This document shows, in pieces, positions 1 to 50,862 of a stretch of 64,000 bases of DNA. A model generated the notes under the pieces. It was not told where the DNA came from. It did no database searches and worked only from the letters and a program-made list of their open reading frames with translations. The translations under genes and the position numbers were made by a program. Position 1 is the stretch's first letter, and every line of letters starts with the position of its first letter. The DNA comes from Zygaena filipendulae (lineage: Eukaryota > Arthropoda > Insecta > Lepidoptera > Zygaenidae). Location: NCBI GenBank assembly GCA_907165275.2, contig OU015670.1, forward strand, positions 89,501-153,500, written 5' to 3'.

Positions 1-78
1 AGGGGTTGAAAAGTTTTTATGGAACAATTCCGCGGGAACTTCAAAATTATCGCGGGTGAAATCGCGCGGGACAGCTAG
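1..78 (+). mobile_element. Helitron 3' end, cut by window start
   Basis: AATTCCGCGGGAACTTC, ATCGCGGGTGAAATCGCGCG and GGACAGCTAG ending at 78; matches the last third of the copy at 42543. Confidence 0.85.
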
Positions 79-1097
79 TTATATTATAATATTTGTGTTG
101 GCAGCAAAGTTATGGCAATTTATGAACGCCTCCCCCTTAACCATTTCGCGCCTGTTTTTACTATCTAGTTGATATTATATTCTTTTCTCTGTGAATCCAA
201 CGCATTCATCACAAATTCACAAACCACGTACTGGCAGGCGGAGGTAGAGTAAAGCCAATTTTTTTTTTTTTTATAATTTAAAATTTACGACCTTGAGTGT
301 TTGCCTTTTGGAGCTTTAGCTGACTCTAGCTAGGGCGGTGTTGCCATCATGCAGTGCTTTCTTTAACCGGACCGACAAAATGGAAAAATCTGAAATCATC
401 CTCGCTAATACTATAAAATGGTAAAGTTAGTTTGAATGCAGGGGGAGTCTTAGCAACTGCTCAACTTACTCTTTTTAAGCTCTTTCACTATCCCCGAGTG
501 ATATAGGATACTTTTATCTCACAAAAAGGGTTCCCGCGGGATTACCGGATATCATGTCATTGAAATCCCAGGTAAAACAGCTATTTAGTGTATGATTAAT
601 TCAGGTCTTGGAATAAGAAAGAAACACTTTCAGGCCGCCACAAAGAGATCTAAGGGAATCCCAAATGTGACACGAACAAAATCGGTGGGGAACCAGCTAG
701 TACGAGATATGAGGACAGTCTTCGAAACCATCAGGTGTTCAAACAGTATTGGCACAGTTAAACTTTTGTTCAAGGTATAATAGAATTAAAAAAGAAGTTC
801 ATCACCCGATTTGAATTAGTGTGACGACAGTATCGTTAGTTTACAATATTACGGGTAAAAAAACAATTTTACAAATTTCCCCAAACTGTTTCAGTTAAGA
901 AAAACACTCCGGCCAACTCTTTTTGCACGAACATCTGTACGGAGCTGCGCGTCTAGGTACAACGTTGAGAAGTTTCTACATCCACGTTCGGCACAGACAT
1001 TTCCAGAAGTCCGCATATTTATGACATTTCCAAACTAGTTTTTTTTTTTTTTAACAATCAGTTTCAAAAGCAAGCGGAGAAACGGACCACGAAGTTA

Positions 1098-2067
1098 TTT
1101 ATTAGTTTATTGTTATTTGTTACTTTACTGCCTATATTAGGTTCCATGTTATTTTAAGGGCGAATATCCTTATGGTGTTTGCTATATTTGCTATATACCT
1201 ATACTTTGTTACTGAGTTGGTGTTCTTTTTTTTTTAACGGCCATGGATACAGGTCCTTAAAGCCTACTAATTTGGTGTATTTCTGCCATGTTGGCATGGT
1301 AAGAAAACAAGACGTATTGCACCACACTTTAATAACCGAAGTCTTTTTTTTTTAAATAAGCTCGTAGAGTACGTTGTGTATCTGTATGCGATAGAGCATA
1401 GAAGAATATTGATTTGTCGCTTACTATGTCTTTTGCACGTTTTAGTATGAAGTGCGGGTGATTCGGAGTGTTTTTGATATTTAAATGGTTTTATAAATTC
1501 CCATTTTACGTCTTGTGTCCAAAGTTCAGATGTTGTGTGAATTATAAATCAAAATTGAACTAGCGACAAGACTTAACAAAATGATATTAGGGTCGTTATC
1601 CGCATACTTATAGATATAACAGTTATGGTATTTGAGGTCATTAATAGTAAAATTAGTTACATAATAATTTTAAAACTACAACAAAAAAGTTCGGCTATCC
1701 CTCTTCTGATACGAGTTTCAGTCACTGGCCGTTCTTCCGCTCGCTATGGGGACACGGTGACAGTACCATATTCGCGCGCACCACATTGTCAATGAATAGG
1801 TACTTTACTTTACAAATCAGAACAAGTTTAAACATGTTTGTGCCGCGGCTGCGGACAGTTCTCCGGCGGCGGCCGCTTGCGCTCGCGCCGACAGTTCTTC
1901 TGGCTCCGAAACTAAACGCACTTTAGCCAAACGACGCGACGGTACGTATGTGTCGCAGCGGGCGGGGGCGGCACGCGGCGACACTACTTGTATAGGAGTG
2001 GGCGTGGGCGTGGGCGTGGGCGTGGGCGTGGGCGTGGGCGTGGGCTGACGGCGCGCGCCCCGCGGCG
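1098..2067 (-). other. Probable RNF38/44 3' UTR
   Basis: Sequence after the stop codon. It starts GC-rich with an eight-unit hexamer repeat and becomes AT-rich. On the minus strand two AATAAA signals lie close together at 1098-1103 and 1106-1111, the first clear pair after the stop, so the transcript may end near 1070-1090. No cDNA evidence. Confidence 0.35.
1998..2045. repeat. Hexamer minisatellite (GTGGGC)8
   Basis: Eight perfect copies of GTGGGC on the plus strand, just after the RNF38/44 stop codon. The mRNA would carry eight GCCCAC units in its 3' UTR. The pattern gives a spurious Pro-Thr repeat frame. Confidence 0.9.
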
Positions 2068-41214
<39,147 letters not shown>

Positions 41215-41600
41215 AGTGGCCGCAAACTCTGCGCCATGCCTACAAGCTTTATCGATCCGATACGAAAAGACGGGCCAAGCCGCCCGCCTCCAAACTATCC
41301 TCGCACACCACAGAAACACTAGCACACTGCACTGAGACACTTTTGAACAACAATCCCTTGACTTTTGTGACGTTAAAAATAAACTTATGGACTCCAACAG
41401 AGCCCTATGCACTGTCTGTAGAGCCCACCGCGGCCACGCGAAGCTCGTGCGAACTGAGGCGATCCGACTGAAGTTCCAGCATGTGTACGCAAGCGCGACA
41501 ACGTCACGGAACAACGCGCTCGCGGGCGCTCTCTACCGGAATCCAATCAGAACTACTTTCAAAAACCACCGCCAAATGCGAATGAATTAGATGAATCATT
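41215..41600 (-). promoter_or_regulatory. Probable RNF38/44 5' UTR and promoter
   Basis: GC-rich region directly upstream of the start codon with a CCAAT element (plus 41543-41547). The transcription start is not visible from sequence alone. The frame of exon 1 stays open here by 100 codons. Confidence 0.4.
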
Positions 41601-42542
41601 TAAAAATTAATATTCGTAAGTTACAAAAAAGTGTATTATAGACTGCAATCGAAAATGTGAAATAAACAGTATTTTTTTCTAATTATGATGAAGTTTTGCA
41701 AAGGTCGAAAGGGCAGTTCCGATTATTGATTTTATATTTCAAACGAACGTAATGATCTAAAATTCCTCTACTGCACTAAATTGACGTAACCGTTGGCGAA
41801 AACACAGCAATAACGAAAGCAGGGCGTGTTATCGCGCACTTAAAATGGTTCGTCACCGCACACATAATTAATGTGAATCAGAAGGTAATCTGGTTATATC
41901 CGTCACGCATTGACTCACACATATTTTCATAGAAAATCGAATAAAACACACAACACAGTTTTCGAACATCTAAATAAGTATTAGAAACACTCGGAACTGG
42001 TGGAAAACCAAAAATTAATGGGAAATAATAACGTAATGATGCAAACCCCGTCAGAACGACACGATTCGTAAGCCTCGACAAAAAAAAATTACAAAACTGC
42101 AGCTATACAACTCGTAGGGCTTCAGCGCTTCACACTTAGCTCATAACAACTAAACACCAACTTTCTTTCACAAATATCAAAGCGCTTCATTCCCTGCTCG
42201 CGGATCAAGCCCCTCCCATTGTTATTGTAATGCTGCCAACATAACAAAATTTATAGGACTTGAAGTTAGTCACAAGTGAACTTCTCTTATTGGATTATAT
42301 GTTTTTTCTCTTTTTGTTTGCGCTGGAAGACCAAGATAGCAATATTAAGGTTGCACAAAAATGGTTTAGGTAAAAAATGGAAATTGATTCCTGTTTTCAA
42401 TATTTTATTACCCATACGCAGAGGTTCGTGAGGTGTGAAACAATTTTTTGGCATTTCAGTCATCATTCCTTAGTTCTTACAGATCGAGTATTTAGTTGAA
42501 CTTCAACGGCGAGCCAACTGCCACTAATCTGCCAGTCTATTA

Positions 42543-42802
42543 TCTATATATATAAAATCCTTTGTCCTGAATGACTGATGGATCAACGCCCAGCTTAACC
42601 GCTGATCGTAGAGACCTAAAACTTGGAGGGTGTGTTCTTTGTATGACGTAGGCATCCGATAAGCTCAGACGAATCTGAGCCGATAAGAAAGGATTTTTGA
42701 AAATTCAACCCCTAAGGGGATGAAAAGGGTTTGAAAATTTGAATGGAACAATTCCGCGGGAACTTCGTAATTATCGCGGATGAAACCGCGCGGGACAGCT
42801 AG
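42543..42802 (+). mobile_element. Complete small Helitron (260 bp)
   Basis: Begins A|TCTATATATATAAAATCCTT and ends with CGCGGATGAAACCGCG and GGGACAGCTAG|T: 5' TC, 3' hairpin plus CTAG, insertion between A and T. This is the cleanest member and defines the family in this window; the window's first 78 bases are the end of a close relative. Confidence 0.92.
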
Positions 42803-43395
42803 TAGACTATACAATAGATAGATGTTTTATCTTTAGAGATAAACGTTGCGTAGGACAAGTTGCCACGAGATATTATATGCAATGAGCTAACAAAACGACC
42901 CACAATGAGTCTACATCTACAATGTTGCTTCTACACCACTATTTAACACCAGCCACTGGAGACTGGAGACAAGTGACGGTGTGGTCGAAAGGTGCTCGGC
43001 GACAGATTTTCAGTTTGTTATACTTTCATGCTTATCATCATAAAATTTTGCATATTCTCACGTTGTCAGGGCTAGGCACAGAGAAGGAAATAGGGTCATT
43101 TTAACCTCGGGATCCCCGCGGGAACTCCGAAATTATTGCGGGTGAAACCACGGAAAGAGCTAGTTGAAGATATAATAAATGATGCTAGGTGGGTCCAAAA
43201 CAACGGTTTTAAGAATTTCAAGCCATGCTCACCCCAAAATGATGGGATACCAATTTATATTTGTAGAAAGTTGACCCACTGATAACACTCATTGCTCCAC
43301 TGATAATAATGGCTCAACATTTGCATACATTCGACTACAGCTTTATTGGCCATCGCCCATCGTGCACCGTCCTATTACCGCTTACGTCATCATTC

Positions 43396-43582
43396 TGTCA
43401 CACGCCTCTTCTTCTTTATAAATAAAAATGAATATTTGTGTCTGTCCTCTATGCGTTTCGAAATCATTGGTCCGATTTTGATAAAACTTTGGCGGGTTGT
43501 TCTGCCTGCGTCCACAAGGCGCAAAGGCGCAAAGGTTCCTGATCCCAAAACTCACGCGGGTGAAACCGCGGGACACAGCTAG
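43396..43582 (+). mobile_element. Helitron, plus orientation
   Basis: TTCTTTATAAATAAAAATGA start, a CGTTTCGAAATCATTGGTCC segment, CACGCGGGTGAAACCGCGGG hairpin and CACAGCTAG|T. A relative at 56187 shares the 3' half but has different DNA upstream. Confidence 0.8.
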
Positions 43583-44818
43583 TGTGTAATAAAACCAGAA
43601 ACTATAAAGCACATTATATAATATCAATTCATTTATCCCTTACAACAATATTATTAAAAATATCACGTAAATTAGTTATTATCAAAACATTTTTCTTTAT
43701 GGACAAATTAAAAATGTCAATTATTTATTTTATTTATTACAAGTATCGAATAAAAACAGTGCTGTCTTTCATATATCTATTCAAGTTCGTCTACTTAATA
43801 ATTACCTCATGTTACATTTTGTACATCATTTACCTATATTAAAACAATCTTTTTCTACACTAGAGGTTAAATGAGGTCATCTCCAAGTCATTCTTAGTTT
43901 ACGGCTCGATGGAAGACTGATTGTGAGACCTATTTGGTGTTCAGATTAAAGTGGACCAAAACAATTGCTTTTATAGCTCTATAGTCTTTGATGGAGATGT
44001 CTGTTTCTGTGTACTACCGTCTACCACAGTATAAAATGGGACACAGTAGCCCGACGACTGAGATCTCGTGGTTATGCAGGTATGAGGCGAGCGCGGCGCG
44101 ACAACCCTGAAACATAGGTCCCCACAGCGGAGGCCAATTGTAGAAGTCGATTTCTTTCTCAAATATCGCACCATTCCCTTCCTGGGTTTCCTCGAACCTC
44201 TCTGTATTATGACCACTGTCCTTCTGTTGTATTACACTTTATTTAATAGTTACACGGCCAGTACAAGTGAGACCTCCGCCTCCCACACCGCGCCGTCACG
44301 CCCCAAGAAACTACACCGAAAATAGATCACAGTGATACTCCAAAAAAACAATATTAAAATAATTTTCTTGCCGGTCGATCGGTTCAGAAAACAGAAACGA
44401 ATTTTAAAAGTTGAAATTCTCTATTTGTTGCGAAGTGAGTCCGTTCGCAAAATTTTGTTTGACGAAAATGAAAACTACGAAACAAGTTTGAATTTTCAAA
44501 ATAAGAACTCGATTTCGGTACAGATTCCTAGAATTTTGGTGACAGATCGAGTCGCCTCCACTATCGCTATACTACCCTAGTACACCGCGGCGAGTGTTCA
44601 GTCGGTTTTTACTTAATTAACAAAACGGTGAACGTTGCGGCTCCACGTTGCGAAGGAATGCCCGGCACGACAGCGACTGGCCATCGACGACACTCGGCCA
44701 GTGAGTCTGTATACTGTCGTCACGAGCCAGCACGACCGGCTGGCGACGCTGTCGGTAAGCGACAGCCTGTCGTCACGAGTCGGCGACGCTCGGCTCGGCC
44801 GCAGCTGGCCACCGGAAG

Positions 44819-44891
44819 TTAGAACCGGTAGTCGACGCGGTCGTAGATCTCGGACAGCTGTCGGTAGATGTAGTTGGGCGAGATGCCGCCG
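44819..44891 (-). CDS. eIF2Bbeta: eIF2B-beta exon 9 (stop)
   Basis: Acceptor CCCGCAG|CGGCGG, ends TAA at 44821-44819. Encodes GGISPNYIYRQLSEIYDRVD plus YRF, the conserved C-terminus (human GGNAPSYIYRLMSELY). Confidence 0.92.
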
Positions 44892-47800
44892 CTGCGGGCA
44901 CAAAAAACGATAGGATATTTTACACCATGTAAGAAAAAATATACCTAGGCATGCATGTATAAGATAGATTGCGAAAAAGTCAACGAGAAACATCAATATT
45001 AATTTATTCATAAATATGCAATGTGAATTTTATGATACAGTTTTTAAAATCGTTCTAAAACGCCATTCGCCATATTGGTGACGCCACTCTGTTAGTAAAC
45101 AATCTAGGGTGTGTTCCGATGTGCACTGCTAGCATTGTAAGTTATAACGTCAAAACCGTTCGTTTATAGTTAGCTCTATACCAACTGAACAGTGTTCGCA
45201 GTGTATATCGGAACACACTATCTCTTTCGCAGTCGTATTGTTTACTACCGGAGTGAGGTCACGAGCTGAAAGCATGGCGTTTCCGCACGAAGATTCAAAA
45301 TCATAGATAAAAAATAGTGTTAAGGCATTTTTCGGTTTTATAAAATTTAAATAAAAATTCTACTGGTTTATTACGATCTCTGGATAAATAAGGTGTAATA
45401 CAAGGTGTATATTAGACAATACTGAACTCATATGGTTCAGTTGCTCAATCCTCAATCGCCCCGGTTTAAGCCCGGCGCTTGGGTTTAAACCCGATAAAAG
45501 TCTGTAAACGCAAGCACCAGTTTGATTGTTTATCCATACTCAGACGTCATCCCAGCGCCACCTGGGGCCGAGCTAAAGGAGCATGCACTGTGGACACTGG
45601 GGATGAGCAACCAACTGGGTTTACCGCCCAAGCACCGGTGCTTGGGTGATTACAACCCGACAAACAGTAATAATAATTTTAATATAATTTTAATATAATT
45701 CTAATGATTTGTTACATAGTTATTTTTTGGTATAATGTTAATTCTAATAATAATGTTAATTCTAATAATGTTATTCTTATAAATTAATTGTATGCCCACA
45801 TAGGCAGAACATAATGGTCCTACTGCATATTAAGATATTTTAGAACTCTTTATTACCTATGTTCACAATAAAATATCATTTCATTTCATTTCAACACCCG
45901 GTACCACTCACTTGTTGGTGACGAGCAGCGCCACCTGTCCCGGATCCACCAGGTCGTACTTGGGCGATATCACTGGGATGTCGTCGCTCGTGCTGACGCT
46001 GCGAGGTATAATATGTAGGACGTATTTATATAATTATACAATAATAATAAAAAATCAATATTGTTTCACCATCAGCAATAGGAAGTCATTCAGCGCATCA
46101 CTCTCCATTGAAGTAGAGAGAGCTCATGCACGCATGAAGTAGAGTATAATAAACAAATATAAGCTTAAAGTATTACAGAAAAAGAGAGTAAAACAAAGAA
46201 TTAAGATGATTATTTTGACTAATTTCGAAAATATTGTGTGTGTGTGTGTGTGCGTGTGTGTGTGTGTGTGAGTGTGTGTGCACTCACTCGTAGGGCGCCA
46301 TGTCGAAGGGCGGCTGCAGCTGGTTGTAGTACTCCTCGTCGTTGGGGTACACCGGCGTCAGCTTGTACAGCGGCGCCAGCGCGATCACCTGCGCACCCGC
46401 ACACCCACACCAGTTACGAATTCGGCTCCGACACTTCCCCCCCTCCCCAATAAAGTGAGCAAGGGTAATAATTGACGACAGACTTCTGTCATCACACTTC
46501 AACTCTCTTCTGTCACTAATTCCGACTCCAGCAGCGAGCCGCCCGCCAGCGCGGCGCGCCCGTGTCCCCCCACCCCCGCCCCCCACTCACCGGCACGCTG
46601 TGGTGCTCGGCGGCGAGCGCGACCAGCTCGAGGCCGGGCGGGCCCAGCAGCGAGCCGCCCGCCAGCGCGGCGCGCACGCCCACGATCACCTTGGTGACGC
46701 GCGACATCACCGCGAACAAGTTCACCGCGGGCACCAGCGTCACGTGCACGTCCGCCGCCACCAGCCGCGCCACCATCGCGTGGCTCTGCCAAAAGCAAGA
46801 TCAACATGCACTGCGCTGTGACTTCAACATGTCTCGAGTTGATCCCGACTTCCCGGATGGGCCAAAACAGAACTATTTCACTCTATGAACTGTGTAGTCA
46901 CTGTGTATTCCTCGCAGACACAGACCATTCCTCACTGTTTCTGGCTTGTCCTTTGCTTGAACATTTACCCCACTCATGCAGTTCAGCTCCCACTTTTTGT
47001 ACGCTACGTACTGTACACCACATGACACCGCCCATCCTCTGCTTGTACAGTTCCCGACTTGCACATCCCGTTCCCCAGTTGGTCCCCCGCTCACCTCCTG
47101 AACGCGCGTGCCCTGGACGAGCACGAGGCGCGGCGCCCGGGCGGGGTCCGCCAGCAGGAACTGCTCCACGACCGCGCTGGCTTCGTACGTCAGCACGGTG
47201 TCGTCCGCGTGCAGGTGCTGCGCCGCCTGCGCGCTGATTGACGCCTTGGCGCCCTCCACCTCCATGCGCAGCTGCACCGCGGCCACGCCACATCAACATC
47301 GACATCAACATTATCTCCATGAAAAGTCATGGAGGTAATGTTTAATATGCAACATGTACCGACCAGCTGTTTCTCGCACTTGTGAAAGATGCAGAGCTTC
47401 TATTAGTGGGAGAAGTTCTTCATCAGGCCAACAATGTATAAGATCAACAAACGAGGATACAGCAAGAGTTATGAGCTACCGCAGAAGCCTTCATCTCATA
47501 GCAAGTGTCAGATGTGAGTAAGTGAACTCACCTCGGCTCAAATCGCCTTCCTAATGGAAGGCGATAGATGGCAGAGAACTCACCTCAGCAATATGGTCCT
47601 TGAGCGGCTCCTGTAGCCGCGAGACAGCGGGCGCGGGCGACGCGAGAGGCGCTTCCTCCGCCAATACCAGGTGCTGCAGGGACTCCGCCACGCCTTCCAA
47701 ATTCTGTGTTAAGTGGACAACATGGGCACATTCATGTCGCCTGTTTAAACCTAATACCTCCCTAATAAGCCTTCCAAAGATCCTCTTTGTATTATGAATT

Positions 47801-49407
47801 TCCATTCAAAGTGCACTAATCCATTAGCCAGTATTGAAGTTACGTTTATCATTAGAGACCTATAGTTGATAGTAGATACCAAGTCTTTCCCAATTTTGAA
47901 ATTATCAGAACCACAGTCAATATTTTGGATGTGAGTTGGAACAATTGTGAAGTATATCTTCAGGAAGGGGTTGACTTCTTCCGTTATGGCATGGGTCAGG
48001 TCAGCACGCTCTGGGTCTCACCTGGTTGGCTAGGGCGCGCGCCTCGTCGCGCAACGCTCGCAGCACGCGCCGCACCGTATTGCTGGCGGCTTGCTCATCA
48101 GGTAGAGTCGCCTCCAGCTGACGTCCTATGGCGCGGAATGATTCACACAGCTCCCTTGAAATTGTATCCAACAAACATTTTTTTTTTTAAATCAGCAGGC
48201 ACTCAACCATACATGTGGAAAGGGTAATGCATACAATGCCCTCCCAACCAATGCTTGAAGTACTTTTGACCAATTTCAAGTTGTTTTTAGTTATTTCTTA
48301 AATCAAAGGATTGAACTAACAATAAGTTACAAATTTTACAATTTGTTACATATTGTTTTAGTAGTCAATCAGATATTTTGATTAAATGGAACCCTAATCC
48401 ATCTAGGCAGGCCCACAAAATTTGGGTATGGATGTATGTATACTAACATAAAGATCACTCTACTTGACTCAGATGTGTATACAAAGAATATGGACAACAA
48501 GTATGAAGTACATATGAAGTAATGTACATGAATGTCCATGTTATCTGCCAGTTAAGACAAGTATTAAGTATTTTAGTTGGAAAAATTAAAACTGAAAAAC
48601 CCAGCTGGAAATAATAAATAAGTCATTTTTGCAACTACCCTCAAAAAAATAATACTTAGCCTCATTTTGTAAGGTTTTGCATACTCACAGGACATCTGTA
48701 TCCCCGGCTTCTTGGATGAATTTTTCCAATAGAGTGATAGTTGCCAGTGCTATTTGGCAACTACCCTTAATTTTCCTAGAAAATCAAAATATAAGTAATA
48801 ATAAATAAATCTATACAGAATTACTGAACTTTGTGTGTTGCAGCAGATTGTATGATACAGTTACAACATTTACACAATCACTTGACTGACTGATACAAGT
48901 ATAAGAGTACCTGGACCAGTTTTCCTACAGGACCAACTCTATGGGTATGGTGCATTTTTTTATGGTGCAGTATTATTAAAAAAACAATGTCCACAGTTCA
49001 TTTCATAGTTTCTATGGGAATTCAGGAATAAAAAGTACCCTATATCCTATATCCTTTTCTGTACCCCAGACAAGTGACAACAAATAAACTCACATTTGTG
49101 TTTATAATATTAAGGATTCTGTTGTTTGATTTTTGTCAAGTTTACATTTACTTTCTTATGAAGAAGTCATGATAAGTCTTTCTCACATTTATCAAGTTTA
49201 CCTTCCATCCATGACAAAAGTTGGTAAGAGAGTACAAAATCCCAAAGGGATTACTCTCGTATCAAAGGAACTCATGAGCAAAATGAAACATTGTGCAGGT
49301 ATTTGTTAAAATACGTACCCATATTTAATTTGCGCTAAATATTTAAGAAAAGGATCGACGTGGTCTTTGTTTAACTCTTTATAAGGATCTTCTTCTGGTT
49401 CCGACAT
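44819..49407 (-). CDS. eIF2Bbeta: Translation initiation factor eIF2B subunit beta, 9 exons
   Basis: Beta subunit of the eIF2B complex, which reloads eIF2 with GTP. Beta belongs to the alpha/beta/delta regulatory core that senses phosphorylated eIF2 in the integrated stress response; it acts in the cytosol. The nine exons join in phase to 1062 nt, 353 residues plus stop, against 351 in human EIF2B2. Recognisable blocks: ISAQAAQHLHADDTVLTYEA (human ISSQALEHIHSNEVIMTIGF), NLFAVMSRVTKVIVGVRAAL (human [20 protein letters not shown]), ALAAEHHSVPV, YKLTPVYPNDEE and GGISPNYIYRQLSEIYD at the C-terminus. The gene appears complete and intact. Third-position GC is low in exons 1-2 and very high from exon 5 onward. 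Confidence 0.95.
44892..45911 (-). other. eIF2B-beta intron 8
   Basis: Contains a ~117-bp foldback at about 45108-45224 (GTGTGTTCCGATGTGCACTGC ... GCAGTGTATATCGGAACACAC), a second repeat at 45440-45660 with CCCAAGCACCGGTGCTTGGG, and a repeat tail CACAATAAAATATCATTTCA at about 45866. Confidence 0.7.
45108..45224. mobile_element. Short MITE, TGTGTTCCGAT termini
   Basis: Left GGTGTGTTCCGATGTGCACT, right AGTGTATATCGGAACACACT: imperfect inverted repeats around a ~70-bp centre, in eIF2B-beta intron 8. Confidence 0.8.
45912..45998 (-). CDS. eIF2Bbeta: eIF2B-beta exon 8
   Basis: Acceptor CTCGCAG|CGTCAG (1-nt entry), donor AACAA|GTGAGT. Encodes VSTSDDIPVISPKYDLVDPG and QVALLVTN. Confidence 0.9.
46236..46287. 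repeat. TG microsatellite beside eIF2B-beta exon 7 donor
   Basis: TG run with rare substitutions on the plus strand; in the pre-mRNA it is CA directly after GUGAGU. Confidence 0.92.
46288..46388 (-). CDS. eIF2Bbeta: eIF2B-beta exon 7
   Basis: Acceptor CCGCAG|GTGATC, donor TACGA|GTGAGT: VIALAPLYKLTPVYPNDEE then PPFDMAPYE. The donor opens straight into a long CA repeat in the RNA sense. Confidence 0.92.
46528..46559 (-). repeat. eIF2Bbeta: 32-bp intronic copy of eIF2B-beta exon 6 sequence
   Basis: Identical over 32 bp to 46644-46675 inside exon 6, same orientation, 116 bp apart. In frame it repeats ALAGGSLL. It lies in intron 6 and has no splice sites of its own. Confidence 0.9.
46591..46785 (-). 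CDS. eIF2Bbeta: eIF2B-beta exon 6
   Basis: Acceptor TTGGCAG|AGCCAC, donor GTGCCG|GTGAGT, 65 codons including NLFAVMSRVTKVIVGVRAAL and ALAAEHHSVP. A 32-bp piece of this exon is repeated exactly in the next intron. Confidence 0.92.
47095..47271 (-). CDS. eIF2Bbeta: eIF2B-beta exon 5
   Basis: Acceptor GTGCAG|CTGCGC, donor CAGGAG|GTGAGC, 59 codons. Contains the conserved ISAQAAQHLHADDTVLTYEA and RAPRLVLVQGTRVQE. The 5' edge is the most likely of several AGs because it joins exon 4 in frame at the expected spacing. Confidence 0.88.
47584..47703 (-). CDS. eIF2Bbeta: eIF2B-beta exon 4
   Basis: Acceptor AACACAG|AATTTG, donor GCTGAG|GTGAGT, 40 codons in phase 0: NLEGVAESLQHLVLAEE ... LKDHIAE. Confidence 0.88.
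48022..48154 (-). CDS. eIF2Bbeta: eIF2B-beta exon 3
   Basis: Acceptor TTTCAAG|GGAGCTG (1-nt entry), donor AACCAG|GTGAGA. Encodes ELCESFRAIGRQLEATLPDE and NTVRRVLRALRDEARALANQ, matching the VGNMVRRVLKIIREE region of human EIF2B2. Confidence 0.9.
48155..48688 (-). other. eIF2B-beta intron 2
   Basis: AT-rich, no clear repeat or gene. Confidence 0.6.
48689..48775 (-). CDS. eIF2Bbeta: eIF2B-beta exon 2
   Basis: Acceptor GATTTTCTAG|GAAAATT with a proper pyrimidine tract, donor GTCCT|GTGAGT. Encodes KIKGSCQIALATITLLEKF. A downstream AAG acceptor was ruled out because it leads to a stop. Confidence 0.88.
48776..49318 (-). other. eIF2B-beta intron 1
   Basis: AT-rich with a decayed Helitron scrap at about 49000-49115 (AATTCAGGAATAAAAAGTAC and CTCACATTTGTGTTTATAAT). 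No gene. Confidence 0.6.
49319..49407 (-). CDS. eIF2Bbeta: eIF2B-beta exon 1
   Basis: ATG at 49407-49405; encodes MSEPEEDPYKELNKDHVDPF and on to QIKY, with donor TATGG|GTACGT leaving 2 nt. AT-rich codon use. Confidence 0.9.
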
Positions 49408-50862
49408 TTTGCTAGATTTTTATGGTATACTGAAATCGTTCAATAAAATAAAAATATGGTAAATAAAATTGATTTTTGAAATTGAACGTTACGAGCGAGT
49501 TTGGTACAAATTACAACGAACATGCAACAAACTGCGGATCGTAATTCGTAATTAACCTCTTACTAGTTACTGTCTTTTACTATTTTAAGTACTCTGTGGC
49601 CTGTGCTTTTACTTTACTCTATCTATTGGACGCTGGCTAAAATGCAAAAATCCAAAATATCAACAACTTAGGGTGCGGTCCGTTTTGTACAAACGGTAAA
49701 TGCGTGCGTGAGGGTGCACAGTGCACACTGCACATTGCACAACTGCACAGTAGGTACACGACTGTTCATAATGATTACGATTTACGATTGTAAGCATCAA
49801 GCATGCAAACAATTTGAACAGATTTTCGTCTGTCAAAAATGTAACAAACCGTATGTGTTTGGTATTAAGTAACGGTTACGCCATCTAGTACCGAGTACCG
49901 AAACGTTACACACAAATGTATTTCGTTACTTGCATGTTGCATTTTTTCTACAAAGTACGAACGACGTGACATCAACGTTATACCGTACGCAATATGCAAC
50001 ATGACGATGTGATCGGGTATCAAAAGTAACGAGTAAAGTAACGATACGATAGTAATGAGTACTGCTTGTTAAAGTAACGAATACATACGGGTACTCTATT
50101 TTTCGTTGTTTTTACAACTCTAAAATTATAGTCAGGTCTTTGAAATTTTTGGGTCATGTTATTGGTTTTTTAAAACCCCAAGTAAGATTCTTTCGATGGA
50201 AAAGCAGAATACCTTACATTAATTGATTTGAACGAAAGAAAAACCAAGTTTAAAAAAACAAATCACAACAGAAATTGACGTTTGACAGCTGTTTGACAGT
50301 TCCGGAGACATTACACTACCTCCTCCGAGTTGGCACTGTTCGCACCAAACGATGACGTCGATGACGACACAATGCTCATCTCAGTGTACGACAGTGCAAT
50401 TTGAACAGTTGTTTGCATGAATATAGCGCACACGAGCATGAAACGTGCTATTTGGACCGGCACATTATTTGTACTTGTACAGCCCTGCGCTCAAAAACCT
50501 TATACGTGAGAATGGTTGTGATTTTGTGAACACGGTTGTGAAAGAGTAGTGAGTGGCATAAATTCTGAATAATATTACTTAATAGGAAAGGAATAAGATC
50601 GACCACGGACTGCAATAATATAAAATGTATTCGATCTCTCGTCTCTCGTCTTGGAAACAAAGTTGTTTTTCTATTAGATAGTGGGAGGCAAAACCACAAA
50701 CCTCAGATTAACTAGACATATGTCTAAAGACTGTCTACAAGACAAAGATGTCTATGCCACAAACTACTTAGAGATACTACCGCAAAACGATTTCTGGGTG
50801 GTGGAGTGAATTTAGGTGTCGTTATTGAACGCAGCCCAGCTGTGTGCTGTCACTTGTCAATA

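Larger units (their letters stand above)
41600..44818. other. Intergenic region between RNF38/44 and eIF2B-beta
   Basis: AT-rich DNA with several Helitrons (42543-42802, ~43090-43163, ~43396-43582) and no supported gene. The eIF2B-beta 3' UTR occupies the end nearest 44818; an AATAAA on the minus strand at 44238-44243 is one possible polyadenylation signal. Confidence 0.6.

Noticed and set aside
592..780. 62-codon plus-strand frame
   Set aside because: No family resemblance, ordinary AT-rich codons, no splice context; length is expected by chance.
44613..45011. 132-codon minus-strand frame around eIF2B-beta exon 9
   Set aside because: It is in a different frame from the conserved C-terminus, which splices in at 44891 and stops at 44819.
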